From Craterostigma plantagineum (Eukaryota > Streptophyta > Magnoliopsida > Lamiales > Linderniaceae): 64,000 nt of DNA. The notes beneath the pieces were generated by a model. It did not search any database. It saw only the letters and a program-made list of their open reading frames with translations, and was not told the origin of the DNA. The first letter of the stretch is position 1, and every line of letters starts with the position of its first letter. Of the stretch, positions 10,810 to 22,250 are shown piece by piece. The translations under genes and the position numbers were made by a program. The stretch is from positions 12,959,501 to 13,023,500 of the forward strand of contig JAPQWV010000017.1 of assembly GCA_027422505.1 (NCBI GenBank), written 5' to 3'.

Positions 10810-11768
10810 TCACATTGAGCGGACACCCTCCATTATTGACTGCAAGGACCGTTCGAGTCGACTCACCGTGGGAAAATGTACAAATAGAAGTCCCGTTCCT
10901 CGAACAAGCTCGAACGCATATTTGGAGGTCACCGAACAAAATCAAGAAGCTGAAAGAGTTAAAACTAAGAGGCACCTCTCATTGGGATCAGCAAAAACAA
11001 TAGGAACATCTAGATATGCTGACCCACTTTGGTCTAGATCGGAGACTTGGAATTCCCAAAGACTAGCTGAGGAAACACCTCAAGAGTCTCTCACCATTTT
11101 TCCAATAGCTGGGAGTTTGACATACTATTGGTCTGTTCCCAACACCAATCTACACCATTGAGCGGATGAATAGAACTCAAGACGAGTTGAATGATGGCGA
11201 TCTACCATACCTTCCAGCCAACGAGGTCTACCATATTTTTCAAATGTACATGGAAGGCTACATCAAGAAGGAAGGGCTCGAGCGTATTAACAGGTTCATG
11301 GTGCGCCAGGTCAAGTACCATGCCGCACACGATCTTCAGATAGCTTTGGTAAGCAACATAAAGAAGGCCAACATGACATCTTCGCACATGAAGGGGTCTG
11401 AGATCAAAGGGCATCCCGCTGATTACATCTTCATAGACCCAATCTTGGCCATCACCTACTCCCGGTTGCTGAAAAGATTTGTGTGATGCTAAAGACTGAG
11501 GTCAACAAATTTTGCGATGGGACGCTCAAATGATCAAGAAGAACATCAAAAAAGATAGGAAGTAATCGACGAGACAACCAGGCTATTCGATCTGAGACTG
11601 AAGGAACAACCACTTCTGAATAAACTACTCGAAGCCATTGAGGAGCGAATCGAGCTAAGGGACATCATCAGACACTTTGAGCACGCGCTAGGCTTGCGCA
11701 GGTCGTTCTACGCCCGACAAAGATAGATAGAGCAGAAGGGCAATCAAGCACAAAGGCGGTCATTGTAG
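10810..11768 (+). pseudogene. 3' fragment of the copia 'extra ORF' (C-terminal part)
   Basis: Plus-strand relative of the extra ORFs at 22.6-26.0 and 49.0-51.6 kb. Recognisable blocks are VRVDSPWENVQIEVPFLEQ, SHWDQQK (then a stop), EVYHIFQMYMEGYIKKEGLE, RQVKYHAAHDLQIAL and, near the end, LGLRRSFYARQR. It contains in-frame stops and at least two frameshifts. The last codons run CAA AGG CGG TCA TTG TAG, with the stop at 11766-11768, inside the LTR that starts at 11764. The 5' part of the ORF and all of pol are missing; the sequence abuts the LINE 5' end at about 10810. Function unknown. Confidence 0.75.
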
Positions 11769-12109
11769 AATACACATTAGAATTGTGCTTTGATTTATTA
11801 GCTATCTTTGTAACGGGGCGTGTAATTCATTCTTCGATAGTTTAGGACTAAATTAATATTTATACCAAGTCTGTTTGGTATAAATAGAATTGTAACTATC
11901 GAATTGTATAGAGAAAGTTTTAGAATTTGATCTGAAGGGCTGACAAATTAAATTAGAGAGAGAAAATAGAAATAAACTTTCTCACACTACAACACTCTCT
12001 CTCACGCACGAAAAGGAGTTTTACGATCGATGGATCAAATCTCATAATTCTCATCGTAAATCTATGATTTCTAGCCTATGATCATATGAGTTGATTAATC
12101 AGGACCTCA
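11764..12109 (+). mobile_element. 3' LTR of a plus-strand copia fragment (X family)
   Basis: It starts TGTAGAATAC directly after the extra-ORF coding sequence and ends AGGACCTCA. The length is 346 bp, against 349 bp for the LTR at 48654-49002. Shared blocks include AATTGTGCTT, the palindromic TATA region, the GAGAGAGAAA tract and the ATCATATGAGTTGATTAATC-like 3' end. The polypurine tract just upstream (AAAGGCGGTCAT) has decayed from the AAAGGGGGAGAT seen in V. No PBS follows, so it is a 3' LTR. Confidence 0.8.
11867..11896 (+). promoter_or_regulatory. Palindromic TATA box of the LTR promoter
   Basis: TATTTATACC, ten intervening bases, then GGTATAAATA: a perfect 10-bp inverted repeat holding a TATAAATA box on each strand. 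The same arrangement occurs in the LTRs at 22487-22516 and 48877-48906. Confidence 0.7.
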
Positions 12110-12121
12110 AGGCGTGATTAG

Positions 12122-12606
12122 TGTAGTGGATTATGTTCAATAAGAATATTTTGTCCCTCATATTTTATGAGTGATACTATCCACGGGCCCTTTGATAAAG
12201 GTGATATCGTAATGCATGCAATGTGATTAAGGGAAATAAAAAAGTTTGCAAGGATGACATGTTCCAACCTTGAACTTATTTAGGATGTTATGCGACAAGG
12301 AATTGCCACGGGCAATTATTGCTTTATGATGGTGATACAATGAGATACTTGGGTAATCTTAATGTATTTGCTAGGTCCCACTTATGATTTATGGAATTGA
12401 AATGGGATCTAATTCTATTGCCAACGTGACATGGATCCTACTGGGTCATACCGAAATGAAAAAGATCAAAGAGACTCGATTTTGTATATTACATGGAGAT
12501 GTAAACATGATGACAAATTAATTATGAGATAATTTATTTGACCATCATATGATACAAAATACATAAGATTCATATATATGATATGAGTTTATAATTAATA
12601 TGTATT

Positions 12607-12641
<35 letters not shown>

Positions 12642-13287
12642 AACATTCATTTATAGATAAAGGGTTTAGTTTAAGGAAATCGACTTCCACAAATTATGTA
12701 ATTGTACATGTAAGGAAAATTAACATTATTCAATTAAGATCTTGGTGTATCACACGCTACCTTGCATCCATTATATAATATATGGCTACTTGCTATAATT
12801 GTGGAAGAGTATCGCATTGTATATTGTCCTTTATAGGTTAATAGCTATGATTATGGATAATGATTGATTAACGTAGAAAGGGATATTAGGGAATCTTATC
12901 CAACCATGAGATGGATGAATAAATATCAGCCGAGATCTCCAATAAGTGTGTGTCCTTTTGAATGTTTATGTGAGAAAGAAAAAAAATCATATTTTGGTTC
13001 TTTGCGTATTGGTGAGTTAGAGCTTACGTCGTCCGAGTATCTTCTAGCCGGAGAAAGGACGATTCTTTGATCGAATTCTTGGTGGATATCGGTAGAGATA
13101 CCATATGTTTGGTATTTAACCACGTGCTTATCTCGAGATAAATATCAAGTATGATCTCTACGAACGAGTTAAGCTTAATTCGCATGGATCTTGGTGGAAT
13201 TGGTTTGAATGTTGATATAAAATTTAATTTCCGCTGCATATAATAGTTTGATTATGTGCGCCGATTCCTTACAGTGGTATCAGAGCC
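12122..13287 (+). mobile_element. Plus-strand copia-type LTR with primer binding site, truncated
   Basis: The block ends CCTTACA at 13273 and is followed after one base by TGGTATCAGAGCC (13275-13287), the standard initiator-tRNA-Met complementary PBS of plant copia elements. This fixes the right end as the 3' edge of a 5' LTR on the plus strand. The left edge is less certain; TGTAGTGGATTATG at 12122 is the best TG start. The LTR is AT-rich and contains a (TA)n run. About 40 bases after the PBS, the sequence changes to the truncated LTR of element Z, so gag and pol are lost. Its family differs from X, Y and Z. Confidence 0.6.
12609..12638. repeat. (TA)n microsatellite
   Basis: About 15 uninterrupted AT dinucleotides inside the plus-strand copia LTR. 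Confidence 0.95.
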
Positions 13288-13324
13288 GTCATGCGATATC
13301 TTAACTGATTATATGAAAAAGCTT

Positions 13325-13558
13325 GTTTATGCTTCTTCTTTTCCCAAAACCTAAGATGTAGTGACTTAGATTTGCCTACTAATGCTTGTGACTTGTATGC
13401 CTGATATATTCTGGTAGCGTCGGATGTGTGTCGGGTCTGTCTCACAGTGAAAAAGAAATAACTATAAAGTAAATGCGAGACAGGATTTTCATAGAGGTTA
13501 TATCCCCAACTGGGGTTTACTCCTCTCCTTAGGGTTTGCTCCCCAAGAGTTTAACCAA
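13325..13558 (-). mobile_element. 3' LTR fragment of element Z
   Basis: This 234-bp segment aligns along its whole length with 18776-19008 of the 5' LTR, with scattered substitutions. It lacks the last 48 or so bases of the LTR and everything beyond the GTTTAACCAA block. Positions 13559-13925, between it and the RNase H end, have no recognised content and may be unmatched LTR or 3' internal sequence. Confidence 0.8.
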
Positions 13559-13924
13559 ACAAGAGGAAGGATTTTTAAATATCCGAGTTTCCTAAAATAA
13601 CTAAGCCGGCTGGAATAATATCTCTATGAATTTCTTCCTAAAATATTGCAGTCACATTCTAAGGAAAGATTTGGAGATTCAAGATTCCTAAAATAACATT
13701 GGTGACTTAAGGAACGATCTTATGCTGGAATTCACTATGACTCTTTTCCTGAAATACCAAAATCGCACTTAATGATAAGGACTATAAGATCCGAAAAATA
13801 ATCCAGAGCCAAAAGAATGTCCTAGATTAAGATAGGTACGAATTTCTAACTAATCATATCCTAGAGTAAATGGCAGGATTAGGCAGATTTACTAACCTTA
13901 TTTAGCTCGATGACTCCAAATCGA

Positions 13925-16900
13925 TCACGGATGTCTCAAAATCTTGCCTCAATTAGGGGCTTCGTGAAGATATCAGCAAGCAGATCATTTGTTCCTACGA
14001 ATTCCACGATATTCCCCTTCTGAACATGGTCTAGTATAAAATGATGTTTAACCTCTATATGCTTAGTACGAGAATGATGCACGGGATTCTTAGTAATACT
14101 AATGGCACTAGTGCTATCACACAGAATATGAATTTGTCATAACCTAACCCAAAATCACTAAGGGTTTGTTTCATCCAAAGAACTTGTTGACAACAATTTT
14201 CTAAGGCCATATATTCAACTTCGGTTGTGGAAAGGGCTACAACACTTTGCTTTCTACTAGACCAAGTTACTAAAAATTTTCAAGTAATTGGCAAGTTCCA
14301 CTAGTACTTTTCCTATCATCCCTACAACCGGCATGGTATGTGTTCTAAGATACGCTTGACTACTGTCAAGTGAGATTCCCTAGGATCAGACTGATATCTT
14401 GAACACATACCAACAGCAAACATAATATTGGGGCGACTAGCAGTTAAGTAGAGAAGGCTTCCGATCATACCTTGATATTCTGTCTGATCAACTGGTGCAC
14501 CTGATTCGTCTTAATCTATTTTGGTGGTCTGATGCATAGGGGTGGAAATTGCTTTGGAATCGCTCATCCCGAATTTTATCAGTAATTCCTTGCTGTACTT
14601 CGTCAGGGACACAAAGGTTCCATTGTCTAGTTGCTTTATTTGCAACCCGAGAAAGTAGTTCAGCTCACCCATCAAGCTCATCTCAAATTTCTTCTGCATA
14701 GACTTAGAGAATTCCTCGCAAAGAAGGATTAGTACTTCCAAATATGGTATCATCAACGTAGATTTGGACCAGTATCATTTGATCACCTTCATACTTAATA
14801 AAGAGTGTGTTATCAATAGTTCCAGTCAAAAATCCTATGTCACATAGAAACTTAATCTTTCATACCATGCCCTAGGAGCCTGTTTTAAACCATATAATGC
14901 TTTATTCAATTTAAAAACAAAGTCTTCTCTAGCGAAATCTCGTGGTTGTTCTACATAAACTTCCTCATTTATAAAGCCATTTAAAAATGCACTTTTTACG
15001 TCCATTTGAAAAAGTTTGAAGTGTTTAAAACATGCATATGCATGTAAGACACGTCTAGACTCTAATATAGCTACCGGAGCAAAAGTTTCATCGAAATCAA
15101 TACCTTCCTCCTGGGAATAACTTTTTGGAACTAGCCTTGCCTTGTTTCTCGTGATATTACCGTGTTCGTTGAGTTTGTTGCGGATGACCCATTTGGTTTC
15201 TATGATGGATTTTTCGTCTGCTCTCTCTACGAGTGTCCACACTTGGCTCTTTTCGAACTGAGGTAACTCATCCTCCATGGCTGAGACCCAAGATATATCG
15301 TCTACAGCTTCATTGACCATCTTTGGTTCCATCATTGAAAGCAGTACATCATGGGATTCCTCCGTATCCTGATTCCGTGCAGTTGCTCGAGTTTTGATTC
15401 CAGATGTAATATTTCCTATCACTTGGTCTGTTGGATGACTGGAAGCGTGTTTCCATTATCTGCGTTGCTGTTCATTAGCTTCTGGTTCCACTGTCTCAAC
15501 TTACGTCTTTAGGAATATCTTCCTCACTGTCTTTAGTATGCTGCAGTTCTGCACAAGGCAAATCTCTACCTTCCTAATCAGTAGCATCTGCGTTAGGTAT
15601 CTCATCAAAAGTAACATGTATGGATTCCTGAACATTTAGTTCCCTTTTATTATAAACACGATATGCCTTAGAATAAAGACAGTAACCAAGGAATATCACT
15701 TCATCTACCTTAGAGTCGAATTTTCCTCTCTTATCTCTATCGTTCAAAATAAAACATTTACATCCAAACATACGAAAATTCCTATATTTGGAGTTCTACC
15801 ATGCCATATATCATAACAAGTTTTCTTTAATATCGGCCAAAGGAAAACACGATTAGACACGTAACAGGCTGTACTAACAGCTTCCGCCCAGAACTGTTTA
15901 GGAATATCATACTCATGTAGCATAGATCTAGCCATTTCTTGTAACACCCTGTTTTTACGTTCAACTACGCCATTCTGTTGAGGATTTATAGGAGCAGAGA
16001 AGTTATGACTATATCCATGTTGATCACAGAATGATGCAAATGACTTACTATCAAATTCCAATCCGTTTTCACTGGTATCCTATATAAATTCATTTCTTTT
16101 TATTTTCAAATCTCTTTACTAGCGATGCAAAGTTATCTAATGTCTCATTCTTATGCGCAAGAAATATCACCCATGTATACCTGGAATAGACATCAACGAT
16201 GAGAAAGGCATATCTTTTACCTCGCAGAGACATCATCTGAACAGGACCAAAAAGCTCGAGATGAAGTAGTTCTAGTGGTTTGGATGTAGATATCACAATC
16301 TTTACCTTGAACGATGTCTTGGTCTACTTACCCATTTGGCATGCCTTGCACGTTTTGTCATTGACGAACTTTATGTCAGGAACACCTCGTACTAGTGCAT
16401 TTATTGTAATATGTGACAGTAATTCCATGTTGGCATGTCCTAAGCGTCTGTGCCATAACCAGGTGTTATCTTGTGTAACTGCTAAGCACTTGACATTCTC
16501 GTCAGTGATATCATTAAGAGTAATACAGTAGATATTTCTATCCCTAGACGCACTAAATAACACCTTATTATCATTTCTAACAACACACTTATCATTTTCA
16601 AAAGTAACCGTATGACCTTTATCACATAATTGACTAATGCTAATGAGGTTATGTTCTAAATTCTTAACCAACCATACGTCGTCTATAGTAGTATTTAAAG
16701 TGTTACCGACAATTCCAACTCCAATAATCTTAGCTTTTGTGTTGTCGGCGTAGGAGACATATCCTCCGTCATTTGCTTTCACCGACACAAACTTACTGAT
16801 ATCACCTGTCATATGGTGGGAACACCAAATGTCGACGTACCACTTGTTTTTCTTGTTGCATTATCTTCTTTGTACCTGCATGAATCAGTTATTTTCTGAG

Positions 16901-17054
16901 GTCCCAACTTTGATTGGGTCCTAAAGGTTAGCAACAAAGTAACTTCTGTTAACACGTGATATATCATAAACATAGGAAGGCCAGTGTTAGAAACTTGGTT
17001 CTCAGGAACCTGCTTTGGTATCCAGATATATCTAGATTTATCAGCTCTCTTCAA
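13925..17054 (-). pseudogene. Element Z pol: protease, integrase, RT, RNase H
   Basis: Copia-order domains on the minus strand. The protease near 16845-16800 reads VDIWCSHHMTGD, where the usual DSGCS active site has become DIWCS. The GAG-pre-integrase block (16812-16324) has WLWHRRLGHANMELLS and CKACQMGK. The integrase core reads LLHLELFGP (about 16255) and TSENGLEF (about 16065), so both catalytic Asp positions are Glu, while NGVVERKNR keeps its Glu. The RT (15422-14511) has [38 protein letters not shown] and YVDDTIFGS, then a frameshift. The RNase H tail (about 14500-13925) has VHHSRTKHIEVKHHFILDHV and LLADIFTKPL. At least six frame breaks make it non-functional. Domain identity is secure. 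Confidence 0.9.
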
Positions 17055-18666
17055 AAAACATTTGTTAGAATAATGACCATGACAATCGCATGAAAAAACA
17101 TTTAGGCTTTTGAAGGTGGTGCAACATGTTCATGTGTCATGGAATATCCTATCCCTGATTTTCCAACATTTCTAGGAATACTGAGTAATATATCAAGATT
17201 TTGTTTTCCTTCAAGAAGTCTATCAATAGTACGAGATTTTTCTTCTAAGGAATTCTTAAGAGCAGAGACATCTTTAGCTATATCACTATTTTACTTTTTA
17301 AGCTCTTAACAATTACTCAAGGCTTATTCTTCCTTTAGGGTTCTAGCTCGGCTCTCAGTGGTTCATTTTCTAGATCCATTTAGTGCTTTTCTCTAGCTAC
17401 ATCATCTCGTTGCCTAACCAATTTCTTTACTTGTGAGTTGAGCGACTTAATCCTCTTTTCTACGTTTTGAATGATTTCAAGCATCTCTTCCTTTTCATCT
17501 ACTTCAGGAACTGAGGAAATTTCAAACATCTCTTCCTTTTCATCTACTTCAGGAACTGAGGAAGCGTTATCATGAGACTCATCTTTCCTAGCATACAATT
17601 CATTCAGAATAAGTATTTTCTTAATAGTGGATGAGGAAGATACCTGATCATCATCATCCGCCATGTAGGTGAGATCTTCCTCTTCTTCACTTCCGTCCTC
17701 TTCCCAGTTTGTCACCATGGATTTCTACTTCTTTATCTTTTTGTCACCGTTGTCCATCCGGTAGTTTGAGGCGAAGTGGCCTGGCTTGTTCCACTTGAAG
17801 CATTTATGCACATTGTTACCTGATGACGATATTCCCTTGTTTCTCGGTTGGAACTTGGAGTGTCCTTTGAATTTTCTTCTCAGCCGAGATTTTTCATATA
17901 TTCTGGTCAGCATGGCGATCTGCTCCAGTATGTTTTCCTCAGTTTCTTCTTCACCCTCAGAGTCATTTCTTTGTTCAGTGTTGAAGGCAATGTGTGGTTG
18001 ATTTCTGACATAGGGTTTTTCTTTTATGGAGATCTGAGTCATTTCATACGTGGTTAGAGATCCGATCAGTCCGAGACAGAGAGTTCGTCCAAGTCCTTCG
18101 CTTCGTAGATGGCAATTACTTTGGGATTACATTTTCTTGGATCTCAGAATTTTGCACACATTCTCGCCGTCGGGTATTTTTTTCCCAACGCGAACATTTG
18201 ATTGATGATATTCACGAATCTTGCATACATGCGGCTTATAGTCTCGTTGTCCTCCATTTTGAACAGCTCGTATTAGTGAGTCAAGGGGCTATTCTTTCTT
18301 GTACAACTCGAGTGGTTCCCTCATTTGTGACTGAAGCATGTCCCACGTAACTTTGGCAAATTCGCATGAGCTCACACGATTGTACCCTTCTCTTGTAAGC
18401 GCACAGGCGATCATGTTCTTTGCTTTGGCATTCACGGAGATTCCTCGTTTGTCTGTTGCATCGTAGTATGAACCATTCTTTGGAGTTCCATCTGCCTTTT
18501 TTTGGGGATTGTAAGGTCCAATCGTGAGATATCCCACAGGTCATAGTCAGCAGCAAGCAGGAATTCCTTCATACGGTTTTTCCTTATGGCATAGTTTGTT
18601 CCATCGAAGAGTGGTGGCCTGGAATGGGATTATCCCTCTGCAAAAACATCAAAACTCGAAGAAGCC
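17055..18666 (-). pseudogene. Element Z gag
   Basis: The probable start is ATG at 18666, 46 bases after the PBS. Codon 13 is a stop (TAA), followed by RPPLFDGTNYAI, the N-terminal gag signature of plant copia. The 18537-18289 frame (YYDATDKRGISVNAKAKNMI, MLQSQM) is the gag core. A zinc-knuckle remnant at about 17820-17770 reads CFKWNKPGHFASNY, with two of the four C-C-H-C ligands lost. The 17718-17380 part is Glu/Lys-rich, coiled-coil-like, and contains a tandem SSVPEVDEKEEM duplication. Gag would package element RNA into virus-like particles. Frameshifts and the early stop make this a pseudogene. Confidence 0.8.
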
Positions 18667-18711
18667 ATTAGATCTTTAACTCAGGCTTGTTAGGCCCGTC
18701 GTTTGAGTAAC

Positions 18712-18727
18712 CCGCTCTGATACAAAA
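18712..18727 (-). promoter_or_regulatory. Primer binding site of element Z
   Basis: The minus strand reads TTTTGTATCAGAGCGG directly after the LTR end (...TCTTCA). It corresponds to the initiator tRNA-Met site TGGTATCAGAGC with one change (G to T at the second G). Confidence 0.8.
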
Positions 18728-20137
18728 TGAAGATATCAATGTGCCTAAGAGGGGGGTGAATTAGGCTTATAAAATTTATGCTTCTTCTTTTCCCAAAACC
18801 TAAGATGTAGTGACTTAGATATGCCTACTAATGCTTGTGACGTGTATGCCTGATATATCCTGGTAGCGTCGGATGTGTGTCGGGTCTGTCTCACAGCGAA
18901 AAAGAAATAACTATAAAGTAAATGCGAGATAGGATTTTTATAGAGATTATATCCCCAACTGGGGTTTACTCCTCTCCTTAGGCTTTGCTCCCCAAGAGTT
19001 TAACCAATCACTATAATGCACCGTAGCAGGATACAGAAATAATTGATTAGCCCAATACACAATCGAAACAAGTCGAGACACTAGACACACTAGGTTACCA
19101 CATGCCGAGTTCCGTTCCTCAGAATCTCCTGATCCCGACAGACACAGCTCGCTATCGAAAGGCCCCCCAAACTCGTCCTTCCTTTCACGTGTGGGTAGAC
19201 GTCGACCTTGCCTCCTTGGTATCGCCCATGTCCGAAGACATCACTTCCGAAGACAGAATATATGTATGGGATGATGGAATAACTCAGTATGTTCAGTACT
19301 TCGCAAGTGATCGCCCAGGTAGGCAGAATCTCTCAATAATGTTTTCTGCTCAAGACGCTAATAGTCGTATATTCGCAAGTTCTAAGTGGCTCGAAATTAT
19401 GAAATGTTGCTCATATATAAACCTTTTCACTTAACACTTTACATTGAAAGACGGATCAAGATATTAATCATCAAATCAAGCATATTAAACATTTTTCATG
19501 TATAGCACATAGCATCAGATGAATATATTACCATGTTTCGCACATAAATTAGATTAGATCACAGCTATCACGAATTAACATATCAAGGCATAGCTTTCCA
19601 TATTTCGAAGACATTTACCAATATTAATAAACTTGCACGTCATTCACAAAGTCAATCAAATAAATCTTTTCTAAATATTATATTCCAATCAGGTAAGAAA
19701 GATATCAAATTGATTTCCCACATGTAAATCAGTTGGATGCATGCAAACGATTTTCTACTCGATTTCATCCAGGAATAAACAAGTATCAACGGATATATCA
19801 CTTTCCATATATAAACAGTATATTTTCCTTTTATAACTCAGTAGGATATCTCATGCATTATTTCCATAAATAGCACAGAACGATATATACTATCACATGG
19901 GCTGTCTATAACATGAGATCACATAGTTTCACCAAATAATCACAGAATCACATGTGAATAAAATATTAAACAATTTAGTCAATTATATCTCATATAGAAT
20001 GCATGGTCGAATATTATCATGAACTTAGACATTATATTGATCACAGATCGAATTGCATAATTTATAGACCTGATGTCACTACAATTACATTGTTCATCAA
20101 AACTCTCTAACACTTATTGACCAAAAAGGTCAACATT
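18728..20137 (-). mobile_element. 5' LTR of Z, also 3' LTR of neighbouring element W
   Basis: A 1410-bp LTR bounded by TG...CA. On the minus strand it starts TGTTGACC and ends TCTTCA. It is preceded by a polypurine tract (AAAAAGGGGGAGAAT at 20138-20152) and followed by a PBS (18712-18727), so it is simultaneously the 3' LTR of W and the 5' LTR of Z. The first bases form an inverted repeat (TTGACC-TTTTT-GGTCAA) typical of Sirevirus LTRs. An open frame at 19102-19434 inside it has no recognisable homology. Confidence 0.8.
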
Positions 20138-20450
20138 CTCCCCCTTTTTGATGATGATATGTAATTGATGCAGCACGGAAGCATGTAAGCATATTCGATT
20201 AGGCAAGTCCTAGCGTATATGTCTAACTGTTCCATAATCGCAAAGGAGTGTATATGATATTTCCTAATCACAAATGATACATATTTGCTCCCCCTGCCTA
20301 AGTGCAGTTATCTATATGACAGCAAAGATATATCATGAAAGAATTTGCTCCCCCTGTCTAAGTGCAGATATGTCATGTCATTTTCAAGGTTATATCATGA
20401 GTGCGAAATTTCGAAATTACCCGTGAGTGTGCTCCCCCTGCCTAAGTGCG
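20138..20450 (-). promoter_or_regulatory. Multiple polypurine tracts of element W (Sirevirus signature)
   Basis: Three copies of CACTTAGGCAGGGGGAGC-like sequence on the minus strand, at 20429-20450, 20344-20367 and 20284-20307, precede a final tract AAAAAGGGGGAGAAT abutting the LTR at 20137. A series of polypurine tracts upstream of the 3' LTR is a described Sirevirus hallmark; the last one should prime plus-strand DNA synthesis. The sequence from 20451 to about 20900 between them and the extra ORF has no gene that I can see. Confidence 0.8.
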
Positions 20451-20977
20451 CATATTCCAAGCATGATTCAAGCAATCAGATAATCATCGCAGCAGGCACT
20501 TAGCACTTATCAAGAAAATTCACACACGTTAATTAGCGCAGATAAGTATCAGAGTATCACGGTATAAGAGCATAAGATCACCCATCGCAGAATGACATCA
20601 TCACTGATATATCTTAAAATCAGAGCAAAATATAAGCACAGCATAAGAGCAAAGGAGATATATCATAAGAGCAAAATATTATATATTAAGGTTCAACGAG
20701 CTTCCCTACACAAACGAACTTCCAACAACCCCAACCACTTAGACGCTAACGCCTAAACTTACCTTACTTTACACTCCCCCTTCAGCATCAAAAAAGGGAG
20801 TGACACCTAAAAACCAAACTTGTAGAAAGCAAAACAAAAAGGAATATCCTAAGGGCAACTAGGATCAGAGTGGAAGGCAGCCTACTGGATTGAAGAGATT
20901 TTCGAATCAGCGGATTTTGGAAGGGATTTCTTCATTATTTTGGAGACCTTGGACAACTTAAGCGACAGTTCGGTGTA

Positions 20978-22020
20978 CTATTCTTTGATCTTGCGGAAGC
21001 GCTTCTGGTTGTCAGCCTTAATATCAGAGATATCGCGGCGTATCGTTGAGATTGCTTCTTTCCCGATGCTGAGCTCGTCTTCATATTCGTCGTTCTTAAC
21101 CTTCGCCATTCCTTTCGCGGCGGACCGTTTCTGGGCACTGTCGACTGACCTATTTTCCTTGGCCTTGAACCAACCTAGACTTTTCGAGTAATAAATCTCC
21201 ATGCGTTTCAGAGTCACTAGATCCACGGCGTGGACGACCTTGTCTTCCCATGCGGCGGCATCATTATTTCTTCGCAGTCAAGGAAGTGCTTGAGCAACAT
21301 CTCGTAGGGCAATGCTTTGTTTCTGCTGTCGAAGGCTTGGATCATGTGCAGGATGAAGTAACCGAGATTGAACTTGCGAATCTGAGGTATCATGTAAACA
21401 TTGAAATTGCTCATGAAGTTCATCGTAGCTGAATGGCCTCCACTGCTGATTTTTGCACTCCATAGAGTCATATTGAACAGCTTATGCAGGAAGAAGTAAT
21501 CGATGGGGAGTTGATTGAGGGCTTCGCCGTCAGAGAAATGGAGCTACGGGTCTTCCAGAGGCTCTGAAAGACATCACTAGGGTCGAAACCATCTGCGTGG
21601 CACCAGTCATTCATGTCGTAGTGGCAGAAGAGTTCATCGGGAACTCCTAGCATCTCATTGATTTTCTTAGTGGTCCAACTGATTCTGCCTCCCAGCACAC
21701 AGGAGTGGACACAAACGTGCTCTTCGTGCTCCTCGTAGTCGAAGTTTGCATAGAACAGTTTGACAGCCTCTGGGTAGTATGGCCTGTTGATACTATGGAA
21801 TTTCTCCCAGCCGAAATCTTTTAGCCAGGTGATAAATGTTCCGGCAGGCAGCTTGTCAAAAGCAACGCCACGTCCCCTGGCGATATCTCTGTTGCTGAAA
21901 CTTTTGTAGTTGGTTCGGGCGCTTTCTTCCAGAATGAGGGCTTCAACAGGAATCTCATTTGGTTTGGAAAGATCAAAAGGTGGTATTTCGGGTTCCTTTG
22001 GCGTCTGTTTTGGAGATGGC
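20978..22020 (-). pseudogene. Element W extra ORF (putative plant transposon protein type)
   Basis: Three successive minus-strand frames (22028-21468, 21471-21217, 21226-20978) form one broken protein of about 340 residues. Blocks such as RGVAFDKLP, AVKLFYANFDY, GRISWTTKKINEMLGVP and NLGYFILHMIQAFDSRNKAL fit the 'putative plant transposon protein' domain (PF20167 type) found in plant retroelement extra ORFs. The C-terminus is charged and coiled-coil-like (GKEAISTIRRDISDIKADNQ). The upstream part is cut at 22021 by the Cassandra-type LTR. Downstream lie the W polypurine tracts and LTR. It is unrelated at a glance to the X/V/Y extra ORFs. Function unknown; the domain assignment is from memory of the family pattern. 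Confidence 0.6.
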
Positions 22021-22250
22021 TGTAACATTCCATCCCATACCGTGTGTTACCTGTAATCCGTCCTTACTGGGACCTGTGGGGTTGGGCCCACCACACTCCG
22101 ACTGATAGTCTGGCCCCACTGTATCACTATTTAACCTTTCAGCATGCTTTGCCCTCACTCACACGCACCCTGGGCAAACTTCCCAGGGGGTCACCCATCC
22201 CTAGATTGTCCCAAGTCAAGCACGCTTAACTTCGGAGTTTCTATAGATGG
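22021..22250 (-). mobile_element. Cassandra-type TRIM LTR fragment with 5S rRNA-like promoter
   Basis: The minus strand contains a 5S rRNA-like core: AACTCCGAAGTTAAGCGTGC (22216-22236), then GGATGGGTGACC (22189-22200) and CCTGGGAAGTT, covering the internal control region (box A and box C). Downstream are GTGCGTGTGAGTGAGG and GCAAAGCATGCTGAAA, and the LTR ends GGAATGTTACA at 22021. This is the layout of Cassandra terminal-repeat retrotransposons in miniature, which use a 5S-type RNA polymerase III promoter. The 5' half of the LTR is absent: the sequence is cut inside the 5S region at CCATC, exactly where element X's 3' LTR ends. It is not a functional 5S gene. Confidence 0.85.

Larger units (their letters stand above)
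13325..20137 (-). mobile_element. Sirevirus-like copia element Z
   Basis: Minus-strand order is LTR (20137-18728), PBS, gag, pol, and a fragment of the 3' LTR (13558-13325) that is highly similar to 18776-19008. The LTR opens TGTTGACC-TTTTT-GGTCAA and closes with an ACCCCCCTCTTAGGCAC-like 3' end before TCTTCA. Both features, and the 1.4-kb LTR length, fit Sireviruses. The 3' end is badly eroded: both edges of the 3' LTR and its own polypurine tracts are missing. All coding regions carry frameshifts or stops, and several catalytic residues are changed, so the copy is dead. Confidence 0.75.

Noticed and set aside
19102..19434. Plus-strand 110-codon frame in the Z/W LTR
   Set aside because: Antisense to the LTR, without any known domain.
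22160..22250. 5S rRNA gene
   Set aside because: Only the internal control region is present and it continues into Cassandra-type LTR sequence. The 5' third of a 5S gene is missing.
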